The notes under the pieces are model-generated. The model ran no database searches. It saw nothing but the letters and a program-made list of their open reading frames with translations, and had not been told where the DNA came from. 64,000 bases of DNA from Pseudorasbora parva (Eukaryota; Chordata; Actinopteri; Cypriniformes; Gobionidae): contig NC_090178.1 of assembly GCF_024679245.1 (NCBI RefSeq), positions 46,137,072 to 46,201,071 on the forward strand. Reading direction: 5' to 3'. Below, one piece after another: positions 1 to 14,056 of this stretch. A program made the translations under genes and the position numbers. Within the stretch, counting starts at the first letter, position 1, and every line of letters begins with the position of its first letter.

Positions 1-373
1 CTGAGGTAAACGCGTCCGCGGCAGTCATTCACAGCGCGTGTTCAGTCTGACGCGTTTTCAGTTCATGCCTTTGGAAGATTAACTTTCATAGGAATTAATT
101 TGAGAAGTTGAAACACTCTTTCAACACTTTGCTCCGCCGGCCGCACCGTTTCCATGAATGCCTGAGCCAAGCTGTGCTGTGAGTGCGATCTCATCCCCCA
201 TGGGGATTGAAAACATGCAGAAATAGCTCCCTCTGCTGGCTGTAGTCTTTAGCCTCTGGCCAAAAATTCCTTCGACGATGCAAAATGACGATATTTGCGC
301 CATCTGAGGATTTTTTCCAGAAATAAAATGCATAAATCTCTCGTCTCAGGGGCGTATGAGGGGGAGAAGCACG
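1..373. other. Upstream intron or intergenic sequence, no gene
   Basis: Mixed-composition sequence with no credible coding exon. It is the left flank of the solo LTR at 374-691. The ORFs here have no recognisable motifs. The first 15 bases (ctgaggtaaac...) resemble an exon end with a donor, but five bases cannot be judged. Confidence 0.5.
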
Positions 374-691
374 TGTAATGCAGTTAGTAGCTGGGAAGGA
401 AGGAGGCGGGAACCGGCGAACGTTCAAACAACTTTTATTCAAAAGAAATAAACAAACCGAAAGTAAAACCGCGGGCAGCCCCTCACGGACGACTGCCCGC
501 AAACACATAAACAAAACATAACATAAAATCCAGGCCTGGTCCTCTCTCGTCTTCCGCAGCCCTTGTTCCTCCTTTTATGCTCCCGTCACATGGCCGCGAG
601 ACGAGACCGGTGTGCCACGCAGCTGGCACTCGTCAGCATTAATCACCGGCCCGCTCTCGCGGTCCCTCGCCCCGCTGCCTGTCACACCACA
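374..691 (-). mobile_element. Solo LTR (318 bp) with perfect 5-bp target duplication
   Basis: The element begins TGTAATGCAG and ends CACCACA (TG...CA) and is flanked by GCACG at 369-373 and 692-696. Read on the minus strand it matches the + strand copy at 44696-45015 over most of its length. It includes a TATA-like gcataaaaggagg core (on + as cctccttttatgc near 570-582) and a T-rich 3' part. No internal retroelement coding sequence is present, so it is a solo LTR, gypsy-like by length and duplication size. The superfamily is an inference. Confidence 0.8.
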
Positions 692-2239
692 GCACGATTA
701 TTCAATTATAGTCCCGGATTTCTACTGAGACAAAGCCATATGCTAATCGCTGAAGTAACCCTTTAAAGGGCATAATATGAAGCTTTGATGGGTTCCCACA
801 GTAATGGAGAATCATGTGGGTTTTTTTGTTGTTTTTTAAAGTTCTGTAAATGTCTATGAATATTAAATGCTATGCTTGGTTCTAAAATATTTCTTTGGCT
901 AGATTTTGGTCTTCTGTTAATTCAAAGAATAATTCCCAAATTTGACATCACTAGGGTTTGAAGCTAGCCTGACGTGTTCAGTTTTCTTTTTGGTGAATTG
1001 GTCAGACCAGTACATATATTAGTCAGTATTGGGACTTCATATCACACAACTGCGAATCTATATCTCATAATTCTGACTTTAAAACTCGCAGTTGTGGCAT
1101 CCACCTTTTTATTTAGTGGCGGAAACGGGCTTCCATAATATCATGCAATTTAAAAAAGAAAAATCAAAATTGCTTTTATTTTTTCTTCAGTGGCAGAAGG
1201 CTTCATAAGAACAGCATGTGTTCTTATGAGATAATCAGATTTGGCATTCAAATGCTCTCAGTTACAACAAAGTACTTCAGTATGACTCCGAATGAACATG
1301 TCTGCAATTTATTATTGTACAATATCTGCTGCAGGGAAGGATGGCTAGAGTGCACTCGATCTTAATTATACTTCCTCTATTCCCTAAATCCACCCACACA
1401 ATAACTGGTTAAAAGTCCTGAGAGTCTAAATCAGTTTAGACACTCAAGATCTCACGGAGGAGGTCTGTCTGTGCTGAGGATCTGGAGGCTTATGAAGCAC
1501 TCGAGTCATGTTGAAATGATCATATTTACAAGATGAGCGTACATGAGTGCCACTGCAATCTGGTAATTATCAGTGGGGGCGTCTGCCTAAGAATCATGTT
1601 GGAAGCAAAGTGAAATTGGTCAATAAGTTTAAATTGTGCATGTCGGCACAGAAATTTAGTTTTGTGTACTGCTAATGAAGAATAGCAATAAAATATAACT
1701 CATTTAGCCAGTTCATACAACAACAGAAATGTGGCAGCGCTAAAGAGATGACATAATGCTGCAGTGGCACACCTAATGCACATCATTTGCTGTTCATTTT
1801 CTTTCAATAACACTATAAAGCTTCCTGTCTTTGTGAATAAGCACAAACAGGGAAAAGGAATTCTCATATTTTTCTGACCAAATGGCAGAATTAGTTTTGG
1901 TTTCAGCGCTGTCACCTGTCATGTGACATGCATCATCCGAATAGAGCCTCGGCTCTCCCGTACAATCCGTCAGTATTTCCCACAGTGCTCAGTCCCGAAT
2001 GAAACGACCCTGTTCTTCGTGGTTCAGATTGACTCCATCTGAGGTGTGACAGCTCTGGTTCGTCTGGTCCTCCACCTCTGATTATACTGGGATTGAGAGC
2101 CACTGCTGAACCCACACGTTTAAAAAAAAAAAAAAACTAAAACTTAAAACTTGCCAGCTTGCTCAATAAAATAAAGTGTAATTTTTCCAGAAAAGGACAA
2201 AAACTCTTAAAGTCCCCTCGTAGTCAATAATTGCATCCC
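692..2239. other. AT-rich non-coding stretch, no feature supported
   Basis: Contains scattered A/T runs and no coding exon. A segment around 955-985 (gaagctagcctgacgtg) recalls common fish repeats. Nothing else is firm. Confidence 0.5.
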
Positions 2240-2243
2240 TTAA

Positions 2244-3763
2244 AGGTGCCCTAGAATGATTTCAAACATGTTAAATTGTTCTCTGATATCTACATAGAGG
2301 GTATGTGGCTTATTTAAGGGGAACAATTGTCCAGATACAGTTTTACAGGTCCATTTACAAACCTAGAAATTGTCCCTAGGATGTAATGCTCTGTTTTTGC
2401 CTTGTTTGGAAGAGTCATGAATATTAATGTTGAGCTCTGCTCTGATTGGCTTATTTCAGCAGCTCACAGCAACTCAGCGAAGCGTCTCGTGAGTCCTGAC
2501 AGAACACAGACCGACTGAACGACACTTTAAGCAGAGCATCTCAAATGGAGATTGATAAAATGCAGCTTACTTGTTTATTGGGATTTTTAGATCATCCGCA
2601 CGCGAGAAAGCGCTCGCGTGCTTGCGGTTGCCAGATTTCAGTAATTAAATCCCCCAAACAGAGCTTTTCTGTGAAAAGAACTCGTATACTATCCGGTGTT
2701 TTACCTAAACATGTCCAATCTGGCAACTTTATGCACGCTCTCTCTCTCTCTCGCGCACAGATTATCTGAAAACACCAGTAAACAAGTAAGCTGCATTTTA
2801 TCAATCTCCATTTGAGATGTTCTGCTTAAAGTGTGTCATCCAGCCTACATTTTAGACTTGTCTTTTTTCGTCAACGATATTGCATGTTTATATAACGTTA
2901 GTCACAATGTAGGCTAAAGCTACGCAGTGACTGTGATGTACTCTGAAATACAAGCATGCAAAAACATCATAGGCCTACTTCAGTTCTCAAAAATATAAAT
3001 ATGAATAGCCTTCTCAAATGACTATCATTTTAATTTATATGGTGGAAAAGGTGATCTACGGTTGTATTTTGTATTACAAAATAATATTACCCTTTGTCAT
3101 TAGACACACTATTTAGTTTTGTATGGTACTTGGAGTTTCCTGTTGTTACTGTACTAGCATCTTGCGTTATCTAGACAATGCTGTCTGTCTAAGAAACTTT
3201 CAATTTAATCAGAAATTGTCAATAAGTGGATAAAATCGCTACTTACTGCTTGCAGGAATATAGTTGCCCCTTTCTTCAGTTTAAGAAGCTGAGTGAAGCT
3301 TGCTTGAAATGGGCCGAGAAAACGAACGATTTTGAAATAAATTGTTGTGGTATCCGATTATAATAAACCTCAACCATGACTGTTGACATATGAAAAGTCC
3401 TCACGCCCCCTACACAGCCTGAACATGACGTGTGTCCATAAGAGTTGCCATTTTTGCTATCCTAAAGTGTTTTGTTTACCTGCAGTCCCAATGATTCGGC
3501 TCCGTCAGTTCCGCCTGACAGTGAACATGTTTGGACAGATGCAAATGTTGGAGGCGTGCATATAAACGATCCCCAACGTTTGCGTCACGGTTGGCCTTAT
3601 GTTGAGAAGCACTTTTTTTTCCGTGGTGTTTTTGATTTACGAGATTTACATATGAGGTAGGAGGCAATGGTTTTTTGAGACTCACTGTATGTGATGTCCA
3701 TGAACTGAACTCTTATTATTTCACTATGGCAAGGTTCATTCAATTTTTCATTCTAGGGCACCT
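2244..3763. mobile_element. TTAA-type non-autonomous transposon (1.5 kb)
   Basis: Flanked by TTAA at 2240-2243 and 3764-3767. Its ends are inverted: aggtgccctagaatga on the left and tcattctagggcacct on the right. No transposase is encoded. The TTAA duplication fits the piggyBac or Kolobok type. A separate palindromic element is nested at about 2522-2836. Confidence 0.8.
2522..2836. repeat. Palindromic MITE nested in the TTAA element
   Basis: The left arm actttaagcagagcatctc...aaaatgcagcttacttg is repeated in inverted orientation as caagtaagctgcatttt...gagatgttctgcttaaagt, arms of about 55-60 bp around a ~190-bp centre. The centre has a CpG-rich pseudo-palindrome (cacgcgagaaagcgctcgcgtg). The overlapping ORFs here are by-products of the palindrome. 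Confidence 0.75.
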
Positions 3764-3767
3764 TTAA

Positions 3768-4688
3768 AAATCCTCTTTGATCACAAAATGACATATTTAA
3801 AAATTTTGTCCTGTGGATTATTTTAAATTAATGCCTTACAATAAAATAGAGCAAATCAACTTTTGAAAGTAACTTGATGCTTTACAATTAAGATTCAATT
3901 AAGTGTCAATTAAAATTAAGTGTCAATTACTCCGTCACACCAGTAGGTGGCGACAAATGACTTTTAAAAAAATGTATTATTCGGCATTAAATCATTCATT
4001 CAAGAGATCCGTTCAAAATCACTGAATCATCTGGCAATGAAACAAGTTTTTATGAGTGAGTCGTTGAATCATTCATTTAATCCATTTTTTAAATATAATT
4101 CACTGCAGAAATTAACATTTTGTCTGAGCCTCTAGTAAATTACATGTTGTTGTTTTTTAGTTGTTCAGAGTCGTGGGAGAGTCGCAATCTGTTTTTTAAC
4201 CAAAAACGTTTGATTCTCAATTTATCCAGAATCATGCAGATCTGGTCTGAAGTGGTCTAGTCTGTCAGAGATTGTATTTGTATTCCTTTCTTCATCTGAC
4301 TTACTTTCTGCCTGACAATAAGACCTTTGAACCTCAAGCTTTTAAAGCAGTTTCATACTTTCAGACAGGCTTTGTCAAGCCAATATCAAATTAAACTTTA
4401 TCTATCCATTTAACAGCACACTATGCTTGTGTCATTAGTTTAGCAACATGCTAACGGCAAACTATTCAAATCAGTCACAGCAAGTTAAGTCTCTTGTCAT
4501 ACACTACATTGTGTTTGTGTCTAGATGCATCATATGTAGATTGTTCCAGATTAGATCAATTTGGTTTCGGTTAGTGTGTGTGTGTGCGTGTGTGCATGTG
4601 TGTTGTGTGTTGATTCACTCTATCTCTGTCGGATGTGTTGAAATGACACTGCATGTTCCTGCGATTCACAGAGACACATTTTCTCAGT
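3768..4688. other. Non-coding stretch, no feature supported
   Basis: AT-rich sequence with short repeats of the tgaatcattcattt type around 3985-4085. No coding potential was seen. Confidence 0.5.
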
Positions 4689-4808
<120 letters not shown>

Positions 4809-5309
4809 TGCATAGCTGTGCTGTCAATTAAAGTTTGTGATGTTAAAAAATGTTAGGGCAGGGTTATAACATGTCAAAAATGTGAATATTGTGTAAACAT
4901 TAAGAAACATATTTTCCTTACACCTTGCATAAATGTGTGTACACATCTTTATCATTATTTTCACAACTGTTCACAATATATTGCTAAAAGTATCATATAT
5001 TTTAACAAGTTGCACCACATGACATTTCACTACCTGAGCGTATCTTGCCTTGTCAATTTATCAGATTTTTGAAGAGATTTGTTGGCCTTGACACGTATTC
5101 ATTTCAGGAGAGTGGTCGTGATATCATTTATATATTGCATGTTGGTTGCATCACATGGCAAATTTCCAAATATTTATATTATTTTTGGCCAAAAGAGTGT
5201 AAAATTAATTGTAAAACTTAGAGTTGTTCAAACTTGGCTACTGTGCTGCATATATTTGATTAATATTTGTGAAGTGCTAGGGTCTTTTTTTTAAATTTTT
5301 AAATCATAT

Positions 5310-5402
5310 AAATATTCAGATTTAAATTTATCGGCCGATATATCGGTTATTGTAAAGAATTATCGGTTATCATTATCCAAATTTTCATATTGGTGCATCC
5401 CG
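5310..5402. mobile_element. hAT-like terminal fragment
   Basis: The sequence tatcggccgatatatcggtt...ttcatattggtgcatcccg reads, on the minus strand, as the common fish hAT end beginning (g)ggatgcaccaatatg with cgatatatcgg motifs. No second end was found. It sits between two similar segments (5103-5150 and 5416-5465, ttcaggag...tgatatcattta). A (TA)n tract follows at 5505-5537. Confidence 0.5.
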
Positions 5403-5495
5403 ACTTACCACACATTCAGGAGGGTGATCATGATATCATTTATGCACAATTTACATGTTGGTTATTTATATTTATTTATATTACTTTAACAAAAC

Positions 5496-5539
<44 letters not shown>

Positions 5540-6624
5540 CCAAACTATTTAGTATGGTTTTTCTTTCAGGAATTGTATTATTTTAATGATTTTTTTTCCC
5601 TTTTTGATATCATGACCGTTATGACCTAACATTTTTACCTGCATTACAAAATATATTTTTGAATAAGTTAATAGATCTGGACAAAATGAATTAGCTCTAT
5701 TTATTTGAATTAGAAATATTGTGTAACTTTATTTGCTGTCACTACATGCAATAAATGTAATGCATTCGCGCTGAAAAACAAATACAAAAACCTACTGGTA
5801 ACCCCAAATTTTTTACCAGTGGTGTACATTGAAGGAAGAGACTTCTTCTAGGATATAGGCAATTAAACAACCGTCCAAGCAGCCTCAGACCTCAAAGCAC
5901 CTCGCTAGCGCCATGCCGGTGAGTTTTGCACTGGCAAACAGTGCTCATATTTTCATTAGAGCGCTGGACATGCAGTCATGCATCATGTATGCAAATATCT
6001 CCGTCTGCACTAAAGCAGATCGCTGAACAGATCGCCAAACAAAAACCTTGCATCACTTTTTCCACTGTTTAATAGATTTGTGCGTTGCCATGGAGACTCT
6101 ATAAATGGCTTCAGAGATGTTCTCTATAGCCTTGTTGAACCAGGTTTTATTTGAAAACACGGGCAGGTTTGAATAGAGAGATGTAGCCTTTGGTTTGGCT
6201 GTTCTGCAGCTCTTGGCGCTTTGAGCGATTTGTTTGCCTCTTACACCTCGCAGTGTGTCCAAGTCAGATCCGAGCGTGTTTGCAGACTGAACGCTGGCAG
6301 GCCTGTTTGGCTGATAAAACCCTCGCCTGCAATCCACGCAGAGAGAAACCAAAGCACAAATTACATGAACATCTTTGCTGAGCATTTTTTGGGTCCTTGT
6401 GTCTGTGGCTGTAGTTCTAGTTACAGCTTGGCTTGTGATAATTTCCTAGAAATATTAATACAAGTATTTTTAGGTTTCTGCCTCACTGGATGACTTGAAA
6501 CAATGTGATTTTGTTTGGGTTTTCACATGGTTTATGATGAAATCTTGCCCTCTTCTGTTGGAGCTCTGTCAGACAACAAATAATAATGAAAGAGGACTGA
6601 CACTATACATATGTTGTTTTTTTT

Positions 6625-7178
6625 CCTATTATGTTGGCTTAACAACATGTTAATTCATGCTAACAACATAAAATTATGTTAAAAAAATGTTAATTCATGT
6701 TAACAAATGTTAAAAACATGCTTGCAACATGCTAATTCATTTAAATTCATTTTAAAACGTTTGCCAAATGTTAAAATAAGTTGACAACATGCTTATTCAT
6801 AATATCAAAATGTTAAATTATGCAGTATGTTAATTAATGCTAGCAACATGTTAATTCAATGTTAATGTTAAAAATGTTAGCAAAATGCCAATTCATGCCA
6901 GCAACATGCTAATTCATGGTGAAATATGCTAGTAAACTTAGCTAATTAAAAATGCTATAAACTTTGATTCATGTTAGAAGCAATGTTAAAACATGTTGGT
7001 AACATGTTAATTTGTGGTAGCCAAATGTTAATTAATTTTAACATGTTAAATTAATGCTAACAACCTCATACTAAATATTTCATAACATGATAAAACGTTA
7101 GCAAAATGTTAATTACTGCTGGAAGCATGTTAAAACATACTAGCAACATGTTCATTCATGTAAACAACATTGAAAAAC
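6625..7178. repeat. Degenerate minisatellite (aacatgttaattcatgctagc-like units)
   Basis: About 550 bp made of irregular 18-30 bp units built from aacatg, ttaattcatg and gctagcaac. Spacing varies and units have diverged, so this is an old array. It encodes nothing. Confidence 0.8.
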
Positions 7179-7180
7179 AT

Positions 7181-8601
7181 GAAAAAACCAAATTGAAAAG
7201 CTTCCCATACACACATACAGTGGTCTAGGTTCAAAATGTTGGTGTCATTTTACAGGAAACCCTTTAAAGTTACATAAAACACTGACAAAGGGGATAAACA
7301 TGTAAGTATATGTTGTCTAAGCTGTAATAACCCCCCAAAAAAGTATTTAAAAGTAAGTTTTTTTTCATAAATTCATTTGTGAAAGTGTGTTACTCAGGCC
7401 CTGTGTGCTCTAGGACCCTGCTGACAGTTTGGGTTGGCCAAATCCAGGCGGAAATGGCACCAGAGTAATTTAGTGTAAATACATTACTTTGTGTAAAACA
7501 AATGCCAAAGTGATGCATATCTCCAGAAAGAAGAGACTCTAAGCTTTCAAATGGTCCCACATATGAGGTCAGAGCTCCTCCAAAGACATTTAAAATTGAA
7601 AGTATATACATGACGATGTATATATACCAAAAGAGGTTAAATATTAATAATCTTGATTTTAATTAAGTAATATTTGTGATTCTTGAAACACCAGTTTAAT
7701 TCTCCATTCTCAAATATTTTGAAAGAAATTTCACAAAATGTATTAAGTATATTTAAAATAAATAATTGGTTATTTGAATACTAAATTATTTTTGTAATTA
7801 AATACAACTATACATTTTAGACAAAATTAACTGATTTTGGTATGTTGAACTAAAACCATTAAGTAAATGATATTGAGCGATTTTTATTAAGTTAATAAAG
7901 TTAATTATTACTGTGATATTTAAATAATTATTTAAATTATTTAAAAGAGTCCTTTAACTCTTTCCCCACCAGCGTTAAAAAAAAAAGTTCTATATTTAGT
8001 TATAACTCAATATAGAACTTATAAAACTTTAAAATGGCTTTGTCAAGCTAACATCAAAGTTTGTCCTAACAAACTTTACTCATTCTAGTTTTAAAATGCT
8101 TGCAAGGTTCACTTAAATTGTTAAAAAAGTGTTTTGCTCAAAAACATTTAGGCCTCATTCTGACCCTGTCTGAAATTATACATTTTTTTAAGGGGCGGCT
8201 CCTTTAACTCTTCCCCCGCCAGCGTTTAAAAAAAAGAGTTGCCAGCCACCGCCAGGATTTTTGACCATTTTCACCGAAATTTAATAGCCCATAGAATAAT
8301 TTATTTTAGAAATATCTGAGCATGTATATATATCAATATCAATATATGAAAAGATGAGCAGACCCTCTTCTTTTAAACAAAAAAAAAACTGTTTTATTCT
8401 AGCTTCAAACAATCCTTTTTTATCAACACTTGAATAGGAGTTTCATATGAATAAATAACAATTTGAACAAAAGCTGAGAAACTCAAGTTTTTGTCAAAAA
8501 CTGCATTCAGATTAGATTCAGAACGATTTTTTATTCACGTTATTTTACATATGCATCTGCTTACATGCGATTGCTTGTTTTACTGCGTCTTCCTCGCGTG
8601 T
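7181..8601. other. AT-rich non-coding stretch with a duplicated segment
   Basis: The motif cctttaactctt(t)ccccaccagcgtt occurs near 7951-7977 and again near 8201-8226, followed each time by an A-run, which indicates two copies of one dispersed repeat. No coding exon. Confidence 0.5.
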
Positions 8602-8611
8602 GTTTTGATCA

Positions 8612-9265
8612 AGGGGGTAATCTAGCGCTCGGAAAGCGTTCCACCCCTAGGGGCGGCCATTGCTAACCAAGCCATCACCTGCTGTTAGCATCCCATTGAC
8701 TCCCATTCATTTTTGACAGTGAATAACTTTACATCTGAGGCGTTTAAAGACTCCATTTGTCCATTGTTTATTTATAAAGAAACACGACAATGTATAAAAG
8801 GCTCCATTACCTTGTATCTTACACTATCGCCCCGCAGAAGCTGTTTTTGTAAAAATAGGCTAACGATTGCGTCATAACTAACGCGACTCTGTCGCACAGT
8901 TGAGAAATTACCGTATAGACAGGAGGAGATGCTCAGGAGCAATCTTTTACTGTCTATGAGGCAGTCGGGGGGACGTGGAGACATAAAGTCTGATAAAGTC
9001 AAGGGGGAAGAATTAGGAGAAGCCCATAGTGAGCCAAAAGCAACGGGAGGAAATATTTAAACAACGTGATTCAGATTTCACTTTCCACAACTACTAGAAG
9101 ACCTACAGCTGTCAGACAGGAGGCTCACGTCACATCTACGTCCTCAAGCTCAGTCTGAGCCTGCGCAGTTCGCTCAGCCATCAGGAAGTGAGTGCCTCTG
9201 ATTGGCCTCATTTTCCGCCGTTGAAGTCAATGGGATCGCTCTGTCCATTTCTTTTACTGTCTATG
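8612..9265. mobile_element. Inserted element with 10-bp target duplication
   Basis: GTTTTGATCA occurs at 8602-8611 and again at 9266-9275, bracketing 654 bp. The right end reads cttttactgtctatg, which resembles the inverse of the left end of the insertion at 60300 (catagaccgtaaaa). No transposase is present. A 9-10 bp duplication would fit a MuDR-like element, but the ends are not clearly inverted, so the class is open. Confidence 0.65.
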
Positions 9266-9275
9266 GTTTTGATCA

Positions 9276-11108
9276 GGAGATTCAGTGCTCATTCAGAAGA
9301 TGCCTAATAGCGCCCTCTAGCGTCTGACAGTGAAAGCACGGAAGACTGGAAAATTCCGTGTTTGGATGGGAAGCGTGTTCTCACAAATAACGAAACATTG
9401 TGTTTGGCCAGTGTTTTGAATGAGACATCACAGTATCAACACCCACTCATTATTGCATGCAAGTAAGTCCTTTGAAAATATTAAAAGACAAGCATTATGA
9501 GATAATTTAGTTACAGTTTGTGATGCAGCTGCTGTCAGAACCAGTTGGCTGCTTTATCTTTCAACAAAAGTTTCTTTGCAAATTCTCCATTACATTGTCC
9601 CTCATTACTAAACAATCTGCAGTCAAATGCTCTGAACAAACATAAATGTCTCTGATGGGACGCTATTAAAAATAAACCAACCATTTGTTCCTGACTCTGG
9701 GGTTCTTCTGAAGTCTGTACAGAGATGCAAACAAGCTGTTTAAACAGGCTGTGTCAAAGCAAACATTCCTTTGCTCTTCCATTTGTCCCGTTGTTGGGAC
9801 TTGTGTCAGGTAGACATGTCAGCTGTTAAGTAGTCTCGCGTAGCCAGATCTTCAGACTTAATGGCAAAAGGCCTGGACTCCTTTGCAGCTTTCACTTTCC
9901 AAGGACCATCCAGAGGCCGTCTGACTGACAGGTAACGCCGTTTCACACATACTCCATTTGCAGTGTGTATGCGGTGCAGATATTTTCTGTACCGATGTGA
10001 ACGGATTACAGCTTTCACACATTTCTGCACATGGATGCGGTCCGGCGATCTGTTCCAGGAGCGGTGCGTATACAGCACTGCGGCGATCGTTTCTGCACCA
10101 AGTCTATTTTTTGCTGTGCTGGATGTGCCGAATTAAAGTGACAGTGCATTGTTCACATTTAAATAAACATGTATTGACGGGAAAACCTAATTTAACCAGA
10201 GATGCATATCATTTGAATATAATTTATAATTCTACTCTGTTTCAAACTCCTAAAGTTTGAAATCTTTAGTAAAAAAAAAAAAAAAACTTTGAAAACTTTG
10301 GTAAAGCAAGTAAAAAACAACACCATACCTGGCATTTTTAGCTAAATTGGGAGACATAGTGGATAACACCCATTCTACCTCCTTTCTTGGTAGTGGAAAA
10401 ACACAGTTCTTTAGGACCTTTTTTTTTTTTTCAGATTTGTGAAATAACAGACATGGTTTTCTGTCTATTGTAATGATAGTGATTTTAAAGGATCTGTATG
10501 TAAGAAATGTATTTCAATAAATCATAAAATGACCCCTGATATGTCAGTAGATAGTGTCCATATGTGTCGAAGGCACCTATTTTAATCGTTGGCGTTCCTG
10601 TTATTATTCTCTGTTATTATTATTATATTATTCTCCTGCCGTTTCTTCTGTTCTGGAAGTCTATCGCAGCCCATAGTACCGCTTGAGGGAAAGTAATGAA
10701 ATTCAGCACACTTATAGAGAACAGTCTGAACTCTCACCATAGTACTTTTGGAGTCTCTAACTCAATCCCTCTAGCACCATCACCTGTCCAAAATTGCACT
10801 CACGTTTATGCTAATTCTTTTTTTCCCTCGGATTCCTTTGTTTAAGCCAATTTATTGCACCCTATAACTTTTTTTTCCACCATTTAGATTTTTTTTAAAC
10901 TCCTCTTAGGCCGTTGCTCCGATTGTTAGAAAAATGTTACCAGATCATACTCAGACAATACCGACAAAAAGTTGGAATTCAAGTTGATTCGTCAAACCGT
11001 TCTTGAATAAAATGCGAACGAATTCGACAAAGTGCCCGAAATGAACGTGAAGCTATATCTCCGCATAGCTTTAGCATATTCTGACCAAACTTGGTGTGTG
11101 TTATGACA
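9276..11108. other. Non-coding stretch, no gene
   Basis: Contains A-runs, an AT-rich block, and a ttaaaggatctgtatgtaag segment near 10487 that resembles the left end of a TTAA MITE with no partner end seen. No coding exon. Confidence 0.45.
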
Positions 11109-12321
<1,213 letters not shown>

Positions 12322-12548
12322 CAACTACGACCTGAGGCTATCTGCAGTGTTTCGATGCAGTGGCACTTAGTGGTCCGGAGATACCAAATAAATATACTTT
12401 TAATATATGAACTTTTATTTTGACGTGTTGCCGTGAAGACCTTTGAGTGTCTGTGTTCATGATATGGCCATTTTCTCAAATGAAACGGTAAATGATATGA
12501 TGGTTCATGTGATCGTGTCCTCATATAGTGACACACGGCAGTTGGCAG

Positions 12549-13726
12549 TAGTGTTTTTACGATACCAAAATTATGACTTCGATACGATACCAGACTAAAA
12601 TATCGATATATCGATACTAAATCGATACCACAGTAAAAAAAAAAAAAGATAAGATGCTTAATATGACAACAGAACTTGTTATTATTCATTGTTATTTTTT
12701 ACTAAAAATTAATGTGGCCAGCATGTTCCTTAGGGTTGGGCATCGTTTTGATTTGAACTATTATTGATCAATTGATCAATTACTATTAAAATTATCTCAC
12801 AAATTTTTGCTATCTCAATGTATTTTTTACACTGGGGTAATTGTGTTGCAATAGCTTACACACAGCACAAGAAAGCTTGATTTCGAATGGTAAATTGAAT
12901 TTAAAAAGACGAGTAAACAGTAATAAAATAAGAACAAATAAACAGATTACAAACAATAGCACAAATAAATGCAATAGAGTAGAAGATACAAATTAAACAG
13001 ACTGCTTTATGTTTTCAGGTAGGTCTAACATTCAGATAAGAAACTGAATAAAAAAAATGCATAGTAATTACATTTAAAACAACATTGGATAATGTTCTTT
13101 GTAAAAAATTCAATAGCATACAGATGAAACTATTAAAGTTACACAAGTTGATCAGTCAAGAGCAGTTTGTCTTTTTGTAGTTTGAATAGCAAATGACTGC
13201 GGTCCCTTTAAGACTAACAGACGCATGGATCCTGAACACTGTTCCTGTTACTCGTTCTTCCTGAACTGTTTGCGACTGTGTTTACGTTAATACTCTTCCA
13301 GATGTGCACTGATAATTCTTTGAGTGTATTTGACCAATAATAAGCTGGAAAAAGAAGCAAATGTTTGCACTTGTATCATGTCAGAGGCGGCTTTATTACG
13401 GTAGGCTACGTGTGTGTGCGCTTCAGATGTGAGCACGAAATCTGCGGGGATTAGTAGAATTAATTTATGTGCAATCCCGTGCGAAATTCAGACCGATCAC
13501 ACACTAACACTAACACACTGTCATGAGGAAAAAGTCCAGCAGAACGCGCGTTCGCCGTGCTCAGAGGTTAACCGGGCTGAGTGAGAATATGCCGGTGTGT
13601 GTCAACTCGCTTTCGGTCGGAGAGGAGAGCGCAGCTGGTATCGATACTGTAAAAACTGAGAATCGTATCGTTTCAGATATTCCAGTATCGATACATATCG
13701 GAATATCGATATTTTTGACAACACTA
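12549..13726. mobile_element. hAT-type non-autonomous element with 8-bp duplication
   Basis: Ends are tagtgtttttacgatacc and tatttttgacaacacta, flanked by GTTGGCAG at 12541-12548 and 13727-13734. Subterminal regions are full of tatcgata motifs on both sides. A second hAT-like end (tagggttgggcatcg, 12732) lies inside and is probably an older fragment. No intact transposase. Confidence 0.82.
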
Positions 13727-13734
13727 GTTGGCAG

Positions 13735-14056
13735 AGGCTACAAAGACAGCGAGCTGAGTATCATGTGTGTGCGTGTGTGTGTGCGCATCGGCGCCTGTCA
13801 TTCACACAGAACAACAGAACATGCACAAGTAATATTTTAATAGTATTTTGCAGTTTAATATTGACAGACGCTAGTATTCGGCTACAGTCTGGAGCCCTGC
13901 GCTTAGATTAACACAGAAGCGACTGAAGAGCTGCAGGTACCGGATATATATTTGGAAGTGGGTACTACCGCTACTACAGAAATGCTGGTATCGTCACATT
14001 TTTTAAATTTCAGTACCGACTTGGTACCGAAGTACCGTTACTTGTGACATCCCTAT
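13735..14056. mobile_element. hAT-like terminal fragment
   Basis: The segment ends accgttacttgtgacatccct(a), the inverse of a (t)agggatgtcacaag hAT end, preceded by ggtaccgaagtacc motifs. The opposite end is not recognisable here. Confidence 0.45.

Noticed and set aside
1..15. Possible end of an upstream lars2 exon (ctgag then gtaaac)
   Set aside because: Only five bases are available. The last codon would be Glu, whereas the vertebrate protein has Lys before this exon. Not supportable.
6625..7178. CRISPR-like array
   Set aside because: Units vary in length and sequence with no conserved repeat or unique spacers, and the genome is eukaryotic. It is a degenerate minisatellite.
13523..13840. 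105-residue ORF across the hAT right end
   Set aside because: It crosses the element boundary at 13726 and has no recognisable domain, so it is a chance ORF.
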